Source: Durusdinium trenchii (Eukaryota > Sar > Dinophyceae > Suessiales > Symbiodiniaceae). From it: DNA of 64,000 nt. The position numbers and the translations under genes were made by a program. Each line of letters starts with the position of its first letter. Position 1 is the stretch's first letter. The notes beneath the pieces were generated by a model. The model did no database searches, was not told the DNA's origin, and saw only the letters and a list, made by a program, of their open reading frames with translations. Positions 21,613-31,772 of the stretch are shown here, in pieces. The DNA is taken from positions 624,240-688,239 of the forward strand of contig CAXAMN010025284.1 in the NCBI GenBank assembly GCA_963970005.1, given 5' to 3'.

Positions 21613-22840
21613 AAATCATGCGCAGCATCGCAGAGCTTGTGTGATGCAGCATGGACACACAGCAAGCAGAATCATTCAGCATGCAGAATGGGTGATGTTG
21701 TGTCCTCATTGTGCAGCCATTCCAGCATCACTCCGGGCAAATGAAAGGACATCCAGAGCAATAGATAACGCGTCCAATTTTCCACAAACAAAGAATCTTT
21801 GCGCTACAGAAGAATACAAGGAACGTTAAAGAGCCAAGCCGGCAAGCTTAACTAGCGCTTTCAGCGGACGAGACTGCCAGAGGCAACCAGGACTAACATG
21901 TACCAAAGAGCTTACCAAGAGCTTTCATGAATCAAGATGACGAGCATGTGATCTGGGACCGGCGGAATGCAACTTCAGGCAAGGTTGCAAGCCTTGTGCT
22001 TTTTTGAACGAACAATGTCCTGGCCATAGTACTGTTGCTCTACTGCGTTTGCTCAGCTGCGTTCTTACATAGGCGCGTTCTTACATAGGCAAAGTGTAAG
22101 GCTTGGGACCAGTGACCAGCAGCACATCCCTTTTGTTAAGCAGTCTAGGAAACAAGAAGCTACTAGGAACAAGTGCACCGCTACTAGTAACAAGTGCCTT
22201 ACTAGTAGTAACAAGAAGCTAGTAGAAACTATAGTTTCAAGCACAAGCATTGGTGCTTTTCACGAATCGTGCTCGCACTCGCGCTTGAGGCTCTGGCTTC
22301 GGCACTGCGAGGGCCCAAGAGTTTCGCTTCCCTCCTTTGCTTGACCGGTTCGGTTTGGCAGGTGGGTGATTTTGGCTGGTGCACAGGAGCGCCCACACGG
22401 GCCGCGCCAGCTTTTCTTAGCCAAATGTGTATTCTGTTGTGGACATTTCGACACGGCCTGTTGCGTATTCTGCTCTACCTAATGCATACTGTTGAATTCT
22501 GATGTGGACCTTGGGTACCATTCAGGATTGCCCTGAGGGATCCTATCGGTCATCTTTGATCGTATTCGGCTTGGTGCCAAGAGTTGTCACATCGAGAATT
22601 GCGACTTCAATGCCATAATGTTATATAATGAGATATAATAAGTTATTTCAAGTGTTTTCAGATCCTTTGTTGCATAAGGCTGTGGCGGTGGATTTGGAGT
22701 GCGCAATATTTCGCTAGCACCAGCAGCCACAAGCAGAGATCCCAGTGACGATCTGCCCACGTCAAACTCAACAAGGGCTCCAAGATACTGTAAAGGACCA
22801 GAAAGCAAGACCAGTGACTCAAAGTAAATGTGAACCAAGA
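21613..22840. other. No confident gene; B block at 22143-22232
   Basis: GGCGCGTTCTTACATAGGC is partly duplicated at 22071 and 22078. The B block at 22143-22232 reads AAGAAGCTACTAGGAACAAG with TGCACCG and TGCCTTA words. Frames at 22269-22500 and on the minus strand at 22590-22900 are unrecognised. Confidence 0.4.
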
Positions 22841-22892
22841 TATGAAGAAGAAGAAGAGGAAGAAGAAGAAGAGGAAGAAGAAGAAGAAGACA
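22840..22892 (+). repeat. GAA/GAG microsatellite
   Basis: Runs of GAAGAAGAAGAGGAAGAA. It would encode polyglutamate on the + strand. On the minus strand it is a polypyrimidine tract. Confidence 0.95.
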
Positions 22893-23440
22893 AAGAAAAA
22901 ACAGGTCACAGAATTCTTGATGTTGAACGAGAAGCTTATTTTTTCTTAAGTTGGACGAGGCGCTCCGCTGGCCATCCCTTTAGGGACTGAAGGCCCTCAC
23001 TACATGACACGCCTTTTGTTTGCGAGGGAAGGGAGAGGAGTTTGCGAGCGATGGCCTCCTCCCTGGTAGCAATGGCCGCCAACCTAAGACCGACGGCCTT
23101 CACCCTAGTAGCAATGGCGTCCAACCTACTAGCGATTCTATCAGTTTCATTTTCCAACTCAATTGCTTTATGGATCTGGGATTTTTGGAAACAAAAGGAT
23201 CTGAGATGTTCTCATCAGGCTTCCGGGTGTCTGCTTCTTCCAGCTCTGGGCCGTTGAGCCTCCAGCTTCGCGACGAAGCGGCCTGGTCTAAATGGACGAG
23301 TTTGCTGCGCCAGCACAGATTAAATCACTTGTTTCTAATAGCTTTTGTGTTACTAGTAGTAAGGCACTTGTTACTACTAGCGTGGCACTTGTTTTCAGCA
23401 ATAATGTGAGTCTTCTTCGTTCTTAAGGTGCATGAAAGCA
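22893..23440. repeat. A array (23045-23135) and B block (23330-23402)
   Basis: Four reversed A units with substitutions (GGCCGCC, GACGGCC) lie at 23045-23135. A reversed B block follows with TAAGGCACTTG and CGTGGCACTTG words. No gene recognised between them. Confidence 0.8.
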
Positions 23441-23689
23441 CAGATAGTTGGGCACATGTTGGGCACACACGAGGCAAACTACGTTCTGGTTGCAGCGCAG
23501 GGTCGCCTCCTAAGACGTCGAAGCAATGACAGATTGCTTTTTTCAGAGTCACCCTGCTCCAAGATCATGGCCTTATCAACCGCACAGTTCGCGCCGGCGT
23601 TTACAAGGCCGGGTGCTTGAAATTAAAGGGGCACACAATGAAGATAGAAGGGGCCCATCTTTATTTAAAGGCTTACGCCTAACAGCCGG

Positions 23690-24040
23690 GCGCCGGCCCA
23701 CTGGGTCTGTGGGGCGTATGTCACGCCTATGTTGGCCTTGGTGGGGCCTATATTGAGCAAAGTTAAGCTATCTGGTGCGCATCTTGGCCCTAGGTTGGGC
23801 CAAGTTGCACATCTTGGGCCCATGTTGAGCCCATGTTGGGCTTATGTTGGCCTATGTTGGCCTATGTTGGCCTAGGTTGGGCCTATGTTGGGCCTATGTT
23901 GGCGTATGTTGGCCCCATGTTGGCCCAATGTTGGCCTATGTTGGCCCCATGTTGAGCCATCTTGGAGGCTATGTTGGGCATATGTTGGGGATATGTTGGC
24001 TATCTTGGGCCTATGTTGAGGATATGTTAGGAAATGTAAG
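23690..24040 (+). repeat. Minisatellite of TATGTTGGCC-type units
   Basis: Roughly twenty-five degenerate 9-12 bp units centred on ATGTTGG(G)CC. They encode repeated AYVGPML-like peptides in one frame. Unit length drifts, so no single period holds. Confidence 0.9.
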
Positions 24041-24275
24041 TCGTCTGGAGGGCCTCTACCCACAAAATGTCGATTAAGCCTGTCCGCCGGGCCCGCATTA
24101 CCGACACCACCCCTGAAAAACACAGCATTTTTGCATTTTTCCATTTTCCCCGCGTCGTACTTCGATATGCGCAATAAACCCTGTAAAGCACAGTGTTTTT
24201 TATACCTCACACACACGAAACCCTGTAAATTACGTTGATATCAGTGACTCGGTGGTCCCCCCGTTTTGGTGACGA

Positions 24276-24398
24276 GGGTCGGCGGCAGCCGGCGCGACCG
24301 TCTATAACCTTCGGTTACCACCGAAGGCCTCCGGCGAGGACACGGGCTTCGTGGCCGGCGCCCGGATTTACCAGGCTACCGCCTGCAGCCGCCGACCC
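24276..24398. other. GC-rich multi-hairpin segment
   Basis: An 11-bp perfect inverted repeat (GGGTCGGCGGC at 24276-24286, GCCGCCGACCC at 24388-24398) encloses an 8-bp hairpin (CCTTCGGT 24308-24315 with ACCGAAGG 24320-24327) and a smaller CGGGC/GCCCG stem near 24343-24363. It could fold as RNA or single-stranded DNA. No known RNA family is recognised and no promoter is visible. Confidence 0.5.
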
Positions 24399-24420
24399 CC
24401 AAGGGATAGAACCTTAGCGC

Positions 24421-24480
24421 TAGCCTTGCTCTATGTTAGCCTTAGCCTTAAGCCTTAGCCTTAGCCTTAAGAGTGCAGAC
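24421..24480 (+). repeat. TTAGCC hexamer array
   Basis: Repeated CCTTAG/TTAGCC with CCTTAAG variants. It resembles a telomere-type hexamer but is not the TTTAGGG expected for dinoflagellates. The same hexamer returns inverted at 25401. Confidence 0.85.
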
Positions 24481-24935
24481 CCAACCCAGCACCACCAAAG
24501 CAGGTACCCAAAAAGTCGACTTTTTGGGTACCTCCCAGGTTTACCATCGGACGTCATGGCCTTAAGCCTTAGCCTAGAGTGCAGACCCAACCCAGCACCA
24601 CCAAAGCAGGTACCCAAAAAGTCGACTTTTTGGGTACCTCCCAGATTTACCATCGGACGTCAGCTCTTGCATGAACCCCGATCATTGCTCATTTTAGACC
24701 CAACCCTTCACCACCAAAGCAGGTGCCCAAAAAGTCGACTTTTGGGTACCTCCCAGGTTTACCATCAGACGTCATCTCTTGCATGAACCCCGTATGCTGA
24801 ACCCTCGTCCCCATAAAGGATATCATTGCCCAAAATTTAGACCCAACCCAGCACCACCAAAGCAGGTACCCAAAAAGTCGACTTTTTGGGTACCTCCCGA
24901 TTTACCATCCGACGTCAGCTCTTGCATGAACCCCG
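24480..24935. repeat. Four tandem modules, each with a 29-30 bp palindrome
   Basis: Each module reads AGACCCAACCC, CACCACCAAAGCA, a palindrome, CTCCCAGGTTTACCATC, GGACGTCA and often CTCTTGCATGAACCCC. The palindrome is GGTACCCAAAAAGTC followed by its reverse complement: perfect at 24503-24532, 24609-24638 and 24864-24893, imperfect at 24722-24750. Spacings are 106, 113 and 142 bp. Confidence 0.95.
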
Positions 24936-25400
24936 TGACGCGTTGAGTTCTGCGGCCTGTGGGGCCGCAGGGCGCTGCCGATGGTCTAGGGGACATTCAA
25001 GTGCCACAAGTGTCGGCGCCCGGACGTCTGCTGAATCGATCGGTTTCTCCCGGCGAGGAAACTTCTTGGAAAAGCATCCAGCCGAAAATATAACAAAATC
25101 TAGACAAAGCCTAGAGCATTCCGAGGAAAATGCCAGAAAAGCCTTTGAAAATCTCATAAACCAACAGAAAACGTGACAAAATCTACGAAAAAGCAGGGGC
25201 ATTGGCCGGGACCATGCCGCGACCAGCCCGGGATTCGAGCCCAGGACCATTTTGGACCGTGCTTATTTTCCCGCGCGGGTCGAGAGGGTGCCCCAAGATG
25301 TAAATCAATTGGGATGGCAGATTCTTGGACAATCCAGGTCGCTTTCAGGGCGCGTTTTTCGTAACTGCAACAAGGGTCCGGAGGGGTAGGGGAGGTAAGG
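24936..25400. other. Interior of the TTAGCC-flanked block, no gene
   Basis: CTGCGGCC/GGCCGCAG forms a hairpin at 24952-24972. A minus-strand GGCTCGAATCC near 25232-25242 resembles an RNA polymerase III B box, but no A box or cloverleaf could be drawn. A 96-codon frame at 24886-25176 crosses the last module and looks spurious. Confidence 0.4.
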
Positions 25401-25482
25401 TCTAGGTCTAAGGCTAAGGACTAGGTCTAAGGCTAAGGACTAGGGCTAAGGCTAAGGCTAAGGCTTAAGGCTAAGGCTAACA
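25401..25482 (-). repeat. Inverted TTAGCC hexamer array
   Basis: The + strand reads GGTCTAAGGCTAAGGACTAG and similar, the reverse complement orientation of the array at 24421-24480. Confidence 0.85.
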
Positions 25483-26570
25483 TCGACAGTCACGCCTCAC
25501 CCCACGGTGTGGGGTCGGCGGATTTGAAACACAGTCTTTAGATACCTGTGGATACTATAATTTGTGATAGCTTTGTAGGGGTTGCACCTTGCCATTGGCT
25601 GTACTCCTTTTGCGCACTTGAAAAGAGAAGATTTCAAGAGACGACGATATACAACACGAGGGCCGCGATGGCCCCTCTCAGCCTGGCTTGGAGCATAATC
25701 TAGCTTTCCCCACAAGATGTTGATCGAATGAAAACTTCAGAACACACTAAGCAGGGAGGCTCCAGGAAGTGGGGTGCACGAGATGTTGTGGGCCATATCG
25801 AGGTTAAGGATCCCAAATGCCCAAGGATATGTAATCTGGTATGGTATGCTGAGACCAGTCCAAAAAGTATTTGGTTTTTGGAATGCCTCGCCCTTATCAT
25901 TCTTCAGAGAATCTGACTCTAAACCTTTTAAAGAACAGATGGTGTACATTGCTGCACATGTTCCTCGGGAGCGACTGGATCAACGCCCTGCGCACGCAGG
26001 ATGTTGGCATTGTCATGTCCAGCAGCGCAGAATCCCCTGAGGAGCCTTTGAAGTGCTCCATGTTGAAGTAGAAGAATCCGTATTTGGCATATACTTGGTG
26101 CAAGGACAACGTGAGCCTGTACTTGTTTGGGAACTCAGACGTGTTGGTACTACGATGTACTCCGTGGTCGGCGAACGGAGATGATTGGAGAAGGGAAAAG
26201 GCGTACGGTAATTCGATCAAGATCATTGCAATAGTAGTGGCAATTGTTCAATAAACATAAAGAATTCTCGCTGCTTCTCTTCAAGTGACTCTTATACAAG
26301 CCTGGGTGCAGAGTTAGCATGCTAGCCCAACATCCGCCTGGGGTGGGGTGTTGTGCGCACAGAAGTGTTATGCACGCACAGGCTGACAAAAGAATGCGAG
26401 TTTGACTTAGCCAGTGCCTAATGCTCAGGATGCCCTGTCCTCTTAAGCCCGCGACGATGCCCTAAACCGACATGGTCAAGGCATTTGCAGCACCCACGTC
26501 ACACCTACAGCTGAAACGAAGAACGCTGCTGCATCACATCCCGATCTCTCACATTCTGACCGTTTTAAAC
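25483..26570. other. No confident gene; strand unresolved
   Basis: On the minus strand, 25897-26226 is open for 109 codons (PNKYRLTLSLHQVYAKYGFF). On the + strand, about 26040-26182 reads VEESVFGIYLVQGQREPVLV to a TGA. Both look coding and they overlap, so at most one is real. No family recognised for either. Confidence 0.35.
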
Positions 26571-26574
26571 AAAT

Positions 26575-26845
26575 AGAAACAAGAAGCTACTAGGAACAAG
26601 TGCCACGCTTCTAGTAACAAGTGCCTTACTAGTAGCAACAAGAAGCTACTAGGAACAAGTGCCTTACTACTAGTAACAGGTGCCTTACTAGTAGTAACAA
26701 GAAGCTATTTGTTTCTACTAGCTTCTTGTTACTAGTAGTAAGGCACTTTGTTACTACTAGCGTGGCACTTGTTACTAGCAGCTTATTGTTTCTACTAGCT
26801 TCTTGTTACTACTAGTAAGGCATAAGGCACTTGTTACTACATGCT
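26575..26845. repeat. Long inverted repeat of family B words (hairpin)
   Basis: Left arm 26575-26707 carries B words in + orientation and right arm 26719-26845 carries them reversed. The inner 28 bp pair perfectly (26680-26707 with 26719-26746) around an 11-nt loop. The outer arms pair imperfectly. Confidence 0.95.
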
Positions 26846-27220
26846 GCATCACATATCCATCAAGAGCACGGTTTCTCAAGCAGGACTTGCCTAAAAATTA
26901 GAGGAGCCATTGTGAGCGTTTGTTTTAAAGCTGTTTTGCTTAGTTTTTCTGAGGCTTGGTGCACTGACTTCACCAATGGAGCTTTCGCCCCTTGGCTTCT
27001 ATGGGGAAGTTTTTGGTCGTTGTGTTTCGCCTTCAGCTTGATGTTTGCTACCAGAAGTTGCTAAACTGACAGGTGTTTGCAAGAAGCCATGACTTGGAAC
27101 TTGTGAGCTCAGGTTCCGAAACCTCGCGGAGAACAGTTCCATGGTAACCCTTGCAAGAGCCTCAAGCTATGGTAGTTTGAGCTACATGGTCGATGAGCGT
27201 TAGTTTTTTTCCCTCTTTGA

Positions 27221-27390
27221 AGGCCTATACTTTTGAAAGGGTCTTGGAGTGCACTTTCCCGCCCGTTGGCGGCTCAGCTTCAATTCAAGTTGTATTCATG
27301 CGCATGTTTGATGCATGCAGGCGGGGTGCAGTGACTATAATCAAGAAGATGCACGATGGCAAGCGGGGCACTGAACATGGAAGCAATTAG
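27221..27390 (+). CDS. Candidate terminal exon, unknown
   Basis: A TTTTTTTCCCTCTTTGAAG acceptor precedes a frame reading AYTFERVLECTFPPVGGSAS and VVFMRMFDACRRGAVTIIKK to TAG 27388-27390. The splice site and residue mix support coding. No family recognised. Confidence 0.4.
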
Positions 27391-27957
27391 TTCTATCGAC
27401 TTGTTTTGCCCACGTAGTTCTTCGAGCTGCTGTTTTGATGCTTGCAATGGCCTCCAACCAAATAGCTATGGCCTCTATGGTTTACTTTTCATGGCATTTC
27501 GCACATCCGGACCGAAAAGCTCAAGGTTGAGGTGTGGAGTCATTGGGCTGGACTCTCAATTCGCACATGTCTTTCACGAGAAACGACAATAGGAATGAAC
27601 GAGAGAGCGAGATAGAGAGAGAGAGAGAGGAGGACAACAGGCGGGAAGGTTGGCACAGGCTTTGTTTCAAGAGATTGTGCAGGCATCTTCCCAGTACGAC
27701 AATTCAACGGAGGCTTCTGCACATTCACCGGGCTGTGGTTGCCTGGTGTTTTTTTGAGTTTGATTGCACCGTTTTTTCAAACAGCATGAAGCGCGTGCTG
27801 CTTTGAGAGGCGTGGATCGCGATGGCAAGCCCCAATGCCGAAGAACATGGGGTTCCATGGCTACAACCCCAGCTGCGTGAGGTTTCGCACAATATCACAT
27901 CGGTGCCATCGCGACTCCATTTCAAAAGGTGACAAACATTTGCAGCAATCGCAAATG
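27391..27957. other. No confident gene; A units and GA run
   Basis: Reversed A units lie at 27440-27480 and a GA run at 27603-27632. 27668-27745 (EIVQASSQYDNSTEASAHS) may be a + exon. The stretch after the TTTTTTCAAACAG acceptor (27783) is open in two frames and could not be resolved. Confidence 0.35.
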
Positions 27958-28109
27958 TGAGCATGGAAGAAGCTAATTACTAGTAACAAAGGGCATCGCT
28001 ATTAGGAGCAAGGACGCTACTAGGAGCAAGGACGCTTCTAGTAACAAGTGCCTTACTAGTAGTAACAAGGACGCTACTAGGAGCAAAGGGCATCGCACAT
28101 TTGAGCATG
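27958..28109 (+). repeat. Family B block between 8-bp direct repeats
   Basis: B words (AAAGGGCATCGC, GGACGCTACTAGGAGCAA, TGCCTTACTAGTAGTAACAA) are bounded by TGAGCATG at 27958-27965 and 28102-28109. Confidence 0.85.
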
Positions 28110-29560
28110 AATTGTCGGTCCCGTGTCGTGAACTCAGGTCTTCATGGTCCCGTGTCGTTTGCTTGGGGCAAGCTATGGAGGGCAAAACAAGCTAGGTGTT
28201 TGTCCCAAAGCGCCGGTGTGAGAACATGTCGTTTGGATCCGAGGTTTGGGCCAACTTTGTAGGCAATTCATCTGCCGTAGCATGGGCCGTAGCATGGGAG
28301 GCCATTGCTCTTAGGTTGAACGATTTATGATTTGTTAGCTTCTCTTTTTTGCCGACCTCATGATGAGGTCGGTCAAGAGTGGGAGCCGGGCTTCTCGTGA
28401 CCTTTTTGGGAACCTTGTTCTGGTGTTGCCATTGCCACGTGTTCTTTCCTTTTGTGGCCTCAAAAGAGGCTTTTTGGCAGGTACCTTGACACAAATCGGA
28501 ATGGTTTTGCAGAGGGCTTGGATTGATCGGTTTCTGGAATTCCTCATGTGGTACTTTCGAGACCTTGTTCCTGCATGCGTGCTTGAGTTGCCTTTGGAAG
28601 GTCTCAGAAGATGAATTCGCCGTTGGTTTTGATTTGTCATCCTCGAAAGCGAGAGTTCACGAGGAATATCAAACTGGGTTGTAAAACACCTTCGTGAGTT
28701 TCACTGCTCAATTTTGGCAAGTTTCCATCAGCACTAAATTTTGTCAGGAGACAGTTGACTTTGTGAGTCCTTGCCTTGGTTTGACACTGAATTGGTTGAT
28801 TTGTGATGTGAGTGTGCATAGGTGATGCTACCCAATTGGTTACCAACCAGTGGATGGCCTATGCGCTGGCAGCAGTTTGTGCCAAGTTCCAAGTTCAGCG
28901 TGAGAAATGTCATCATGTCATCGTCAGAGTCGGAGTGGAAGTTCAATCATGTTTGGAAGGTCCTCCTTTTGCTTCTTTGCTGTTTCTGGAACAGGAGGCA
29001 CTGTGTCGCTGAGCGTTGGTTGTGCGATTTCATGGAGTGGCAACACATTAGCGGCTTTTATGTTTTGTTCTTGTTGATGATTGCCTCCTTTGGTGACTTA
29101 AACTTAGAAGACTTAGAGTGTTCAAAAGGACCTGGCAGAAATTGAGTTTAATTAATGCTGAAGGACTGGCAAGATGTGGACACAAAGTGGTACTGAAACT
29201 AGCTTGAATGCCAATCCTTGCTGTAACCAAGATGCGCCAACCTTTGCTAATGATAAGCCTAGTTAGGGGAAAGACGCTCAGGTTTGTGGCCCTGCATTTG
29301 GAATAGATTTTGGCACCAAGCTGCTGTGCTGTGGTCCTTTAGTCTAGGGCTATCTTCATCCAAGTGTTCTGGCTTCCACCTTCGAAGACTCGGGCCACAC
29401 TGTACACACTTCTTTCACTGACTGCAATCCTTTCTCAAGCGTTAGCAAGGCCAATTTCGAAAGGGACCTCCAGTAGTGGCAAGGTCTCATGAAATTGGCT
29501 CCTCAACCCCCCCTGGCCTCTTCATTGTTAGACAACTTGTGTCCAGCTCATCTCCACAAA
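28110..29560. other. No confident gene; possible + exon 28831-29012
   Basis: After an ATAG acceptor near 28822 one frame reads TQLVTNQWMAYALAAVCAKF to TGA 29010-29012. A second frame over the same bases is also open, so the call is weak. GGTCCCGTGTCGT is repeated at 28117 and 28146. The rest is unassigned. Confidence 0.3.
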
Positions 29561-29567
29561 ATTCCGT

Positions 29568-29668
29568 AGCAAGGACGCTACTAGGGGCTCCTGGCATCGC
29601 TACTAGGAGCATTCTTACTACTAGTAACAAGAAGCTACTAGGGGCTCCTGACCTTACTACTAGCAGCA
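29568..29668 (+). repeat. Family B block
   Basis: GGACGCTACTAGGGGCTCCT, GGCATCGCTACTAGGAGCA and AGAAGCTACTAGGGGCTCC words. A 149-codon frame running through it is a repeat artefact at its 5' half. Confidence 0.9.
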
Positions 29669-30031
29669 CTTTCCACGGTCAAAGGCGAGCCTCATGGCCA
29701 CATGTGCCCCTGCTAGTGCGGGTGACTGCGTCAAGGAGTCTCCTCTCGTCTTCGCGGACCCGCCCGGGTATCGAGTCCCGCCCACCAGCCCCTTTTGCGC
29801 TGAAACTTGAGTCCAGGATCACAACTTGCAAATTGACAAAAACCAGCGGCACTTATTTACATGTGCGACCAATTACGGAAGGTTTTGACTTCCCAACCGA
29901 GATGCTTTCCGATACAGCACTTTGAAAAGAACATGGAACAAACATGACAATCCAAGGTCAAGATATGTCAATGCAGAACATTGGTTTGCCTTGGTTAAGA
30001 TTCGGATGCTCAGTCATCGTTGTTTGTAGCA

Positions 30032-30178
30032 ATGAAGCTGAATGATTTGACTCACTGTAAAGTTGAGGAATTTGAAGATGAGCACTGGCACACGGTCCTC
30101 AAACATGGAAGATTTCATTGCTGTGGAAGTTTGGGAGGCTTTTTTATATCTCAATGTTCAGACCTAACACGGACCTAA
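30032..30178 (+). CDS. Small ORF or exon, 48 aa, unknown
   Basis: ATG 30032 to TAA 30176-30178 reads MKLNDLTHCKVEEFEDEHWH and then KHGRFHCCGSLGGFF. A related peptide KHGDFHGCE occurs in another frame at 30190-30216, so this may be one exon of a gene with a repeated motif, split by an intron. No family recognised. Confidence 0.35.
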   Translation: MKLNDLTHCKVEEFEDEHWHTVLKHGRFHCCGSLGGFFISQCSDLTRT

Positions 30179-30416
30179 CGAAGCGTACGAAGCACGGAGA
30201 CTTCCATGGTTGTGAACACAATGCATCAATATGGAGCATCATGCTTCTGACTGGAACTTCCAGGTTTTTGTATTGTTTTTTCCCTTTGCGAGTTGAAAAA
30301 GGTCTTCTTTCCCACCTGAAAGCCTGAAAGTTGGAGTGCCAATGTGTGCCATGGGTTGGCCTGTTTCATGCGAGCTATATTATAAGGGGACAAAGTCTTC
30401 AAAGTGTGTAGAAGGA

Positions 30417-30700
30417 ATTAGTAACAAGGGCCACGCTAGTAGTAACAAGTGCCTTACTAGTAGTAACAAGAAGCTACTAAGAACAAGTGCCACGCTAGTA
30501 GTAACAGGTGCCTTACTAGTAGTAACAAGAAGCTAGTAGTAACAAGTGCCACGCTAGTAGTAACAAGTGCCTTACTAGTAGTAACAAGAAGCTACTAGGA
30601 ANNNNNNNNNNGCCTTACTAGTAGTAACAAGAAGCTACTAGGAACAAGTGCCACGCTACTAGTAACAAGAAGCTACTAGTAACAAGGGCATTACATGATG
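30417..30700 (+). repeat. Family B tandem array with 59-bp higher-order period
   Basis: Three words repeat in fixed order: TGCCACG, TGCCTTA, AAG, each followed by a CTAGTAGTAACAAG-like linker. Successive copies are 59 bp apart. The array is interrupted by a run of N at 30602-30611, so its true length is unknown. Confidence 0.95.
30602..30611. other. Assembly gap (10 N)
   Basis: Ten N bases sit inside the 59-bp tandem array, where an assembler would be expected to collapse copies. Confidence 1.
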
Positions 30701-31772
30701 GGTTCTTTGAGCGATCTTGGGATCTCAATTAGGCGTGTTGTAGCACGCTCACCAAAGCACTTGATATGATGATGGACATGGAACACGAATGAAAACGATA
30801 TAGAACATGCTCAGCCGCACAATTTTGACAACTCGTTGTGACTCTGTTGATTTGATTCTTGTCTTTGTTGAATCGAACTTATCGGCGAGTAGCGGTCTTT
30901 CTAGGCCAAAGCGAGATGGCGTGGCCCGCTCCGTGTCGCAGCTTTCACGAGCAGATTTCAAGGCCTTGCCACGGCACCGAGTTGCTTGACAGTTTGCATT
31001 GTTTGCATTTAGATGCAGGGAATAAGATTTTGGCATGTTTCTGAAACTCAGAAGTTAATACACGCGAAACGAAATACAACAACTTCTTAGGTGTGGTTGC
31101 AACGTTCCCACATTCACGATGATGACCTTGTGAAGTCGAGAATAATGTTGTGAAAGCACTGCCACGGAGGATGTATCTTGTGTACAGATGTGGCAATCTC
31201 TGGCGGTTGGACTAATGGGCAGTCTAGGGTTTGATACTGCGAGGCTCACAAACCTCGAGCTGGATCTGCCCTCATGCCAGCAGCTGAGCATGCAGTTGCA
31301 CAGCGGCTGAAGTTGAAGCTGCGCCGTCAACTTAACATGTTGTTTCCCCCATCGTGCCCTTTGATTTTACAGCTGCACATAGCAATCAACATATATTTAT
31401 ATAAAGACACTTGAACACACTTATGGCGCACAGCACAGGAACCACATGAAGCAGAAGCAAACCCGCTGGAGAAGCAAAACGCAGAAAACGTCACGGATGT
31501 GCCTTTTTTTGCTCACGGCACGTTAGAACAAACCAAGCCAGGCATTTTCAAAAGCAAATCGATTGGATAATCATTGCAAGAGCATAGCAAAAGGTATAGA
31601 CTGCAATGATACTGCAATGTTACTCCTTGCGCGGCCCTTGAGAAAACGCCATGGAAGAATTGCATGCCTGGTTCTCTTCTTGCTCAGCCTTTGTGCTCAA
31701 GAGCCGCTTGACAGAGTGGATGTCGTATGATGCAGTGTGATTTGTATAGTGACTCAATTGTGTTTTGCTCAG
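30701..31772. other. No assignable gene
   Basis: Frames of 60-95 codons on both strands carry no motif. No A or B words occur. Confidence 0.4.

Noticed and set aside
22745..22990. Acidic polyglutamate protein on the + strand.
   Set aside because: The run is a GAA/GAG microsatellite with no coding character on either side.
25228..25250. tRNA or tRNA-derived element, from a minus-strand B-box-like GGCTCGAATCC with a pairing arm.
   Set aside because: No acceptor stem, anticodon arm or A box could be drawn around it.
24421..25482. True telomere sequence.
   Set aside because: The hexamer is TTAGCC rather than the TTTAGGG type, and the arrays are short, internal and inverted.
29476..29925. 149-codon ORF.
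   Set aside because: Its first half is read through family B words, which are stop-free in several frames. No motif in the rest.
30417..30700. CRISPR-like array of direct repeats and spacers.
   Set aside because: The spacers are themselves repeated words, the genome is eukaryotic, and no cas genes are present.
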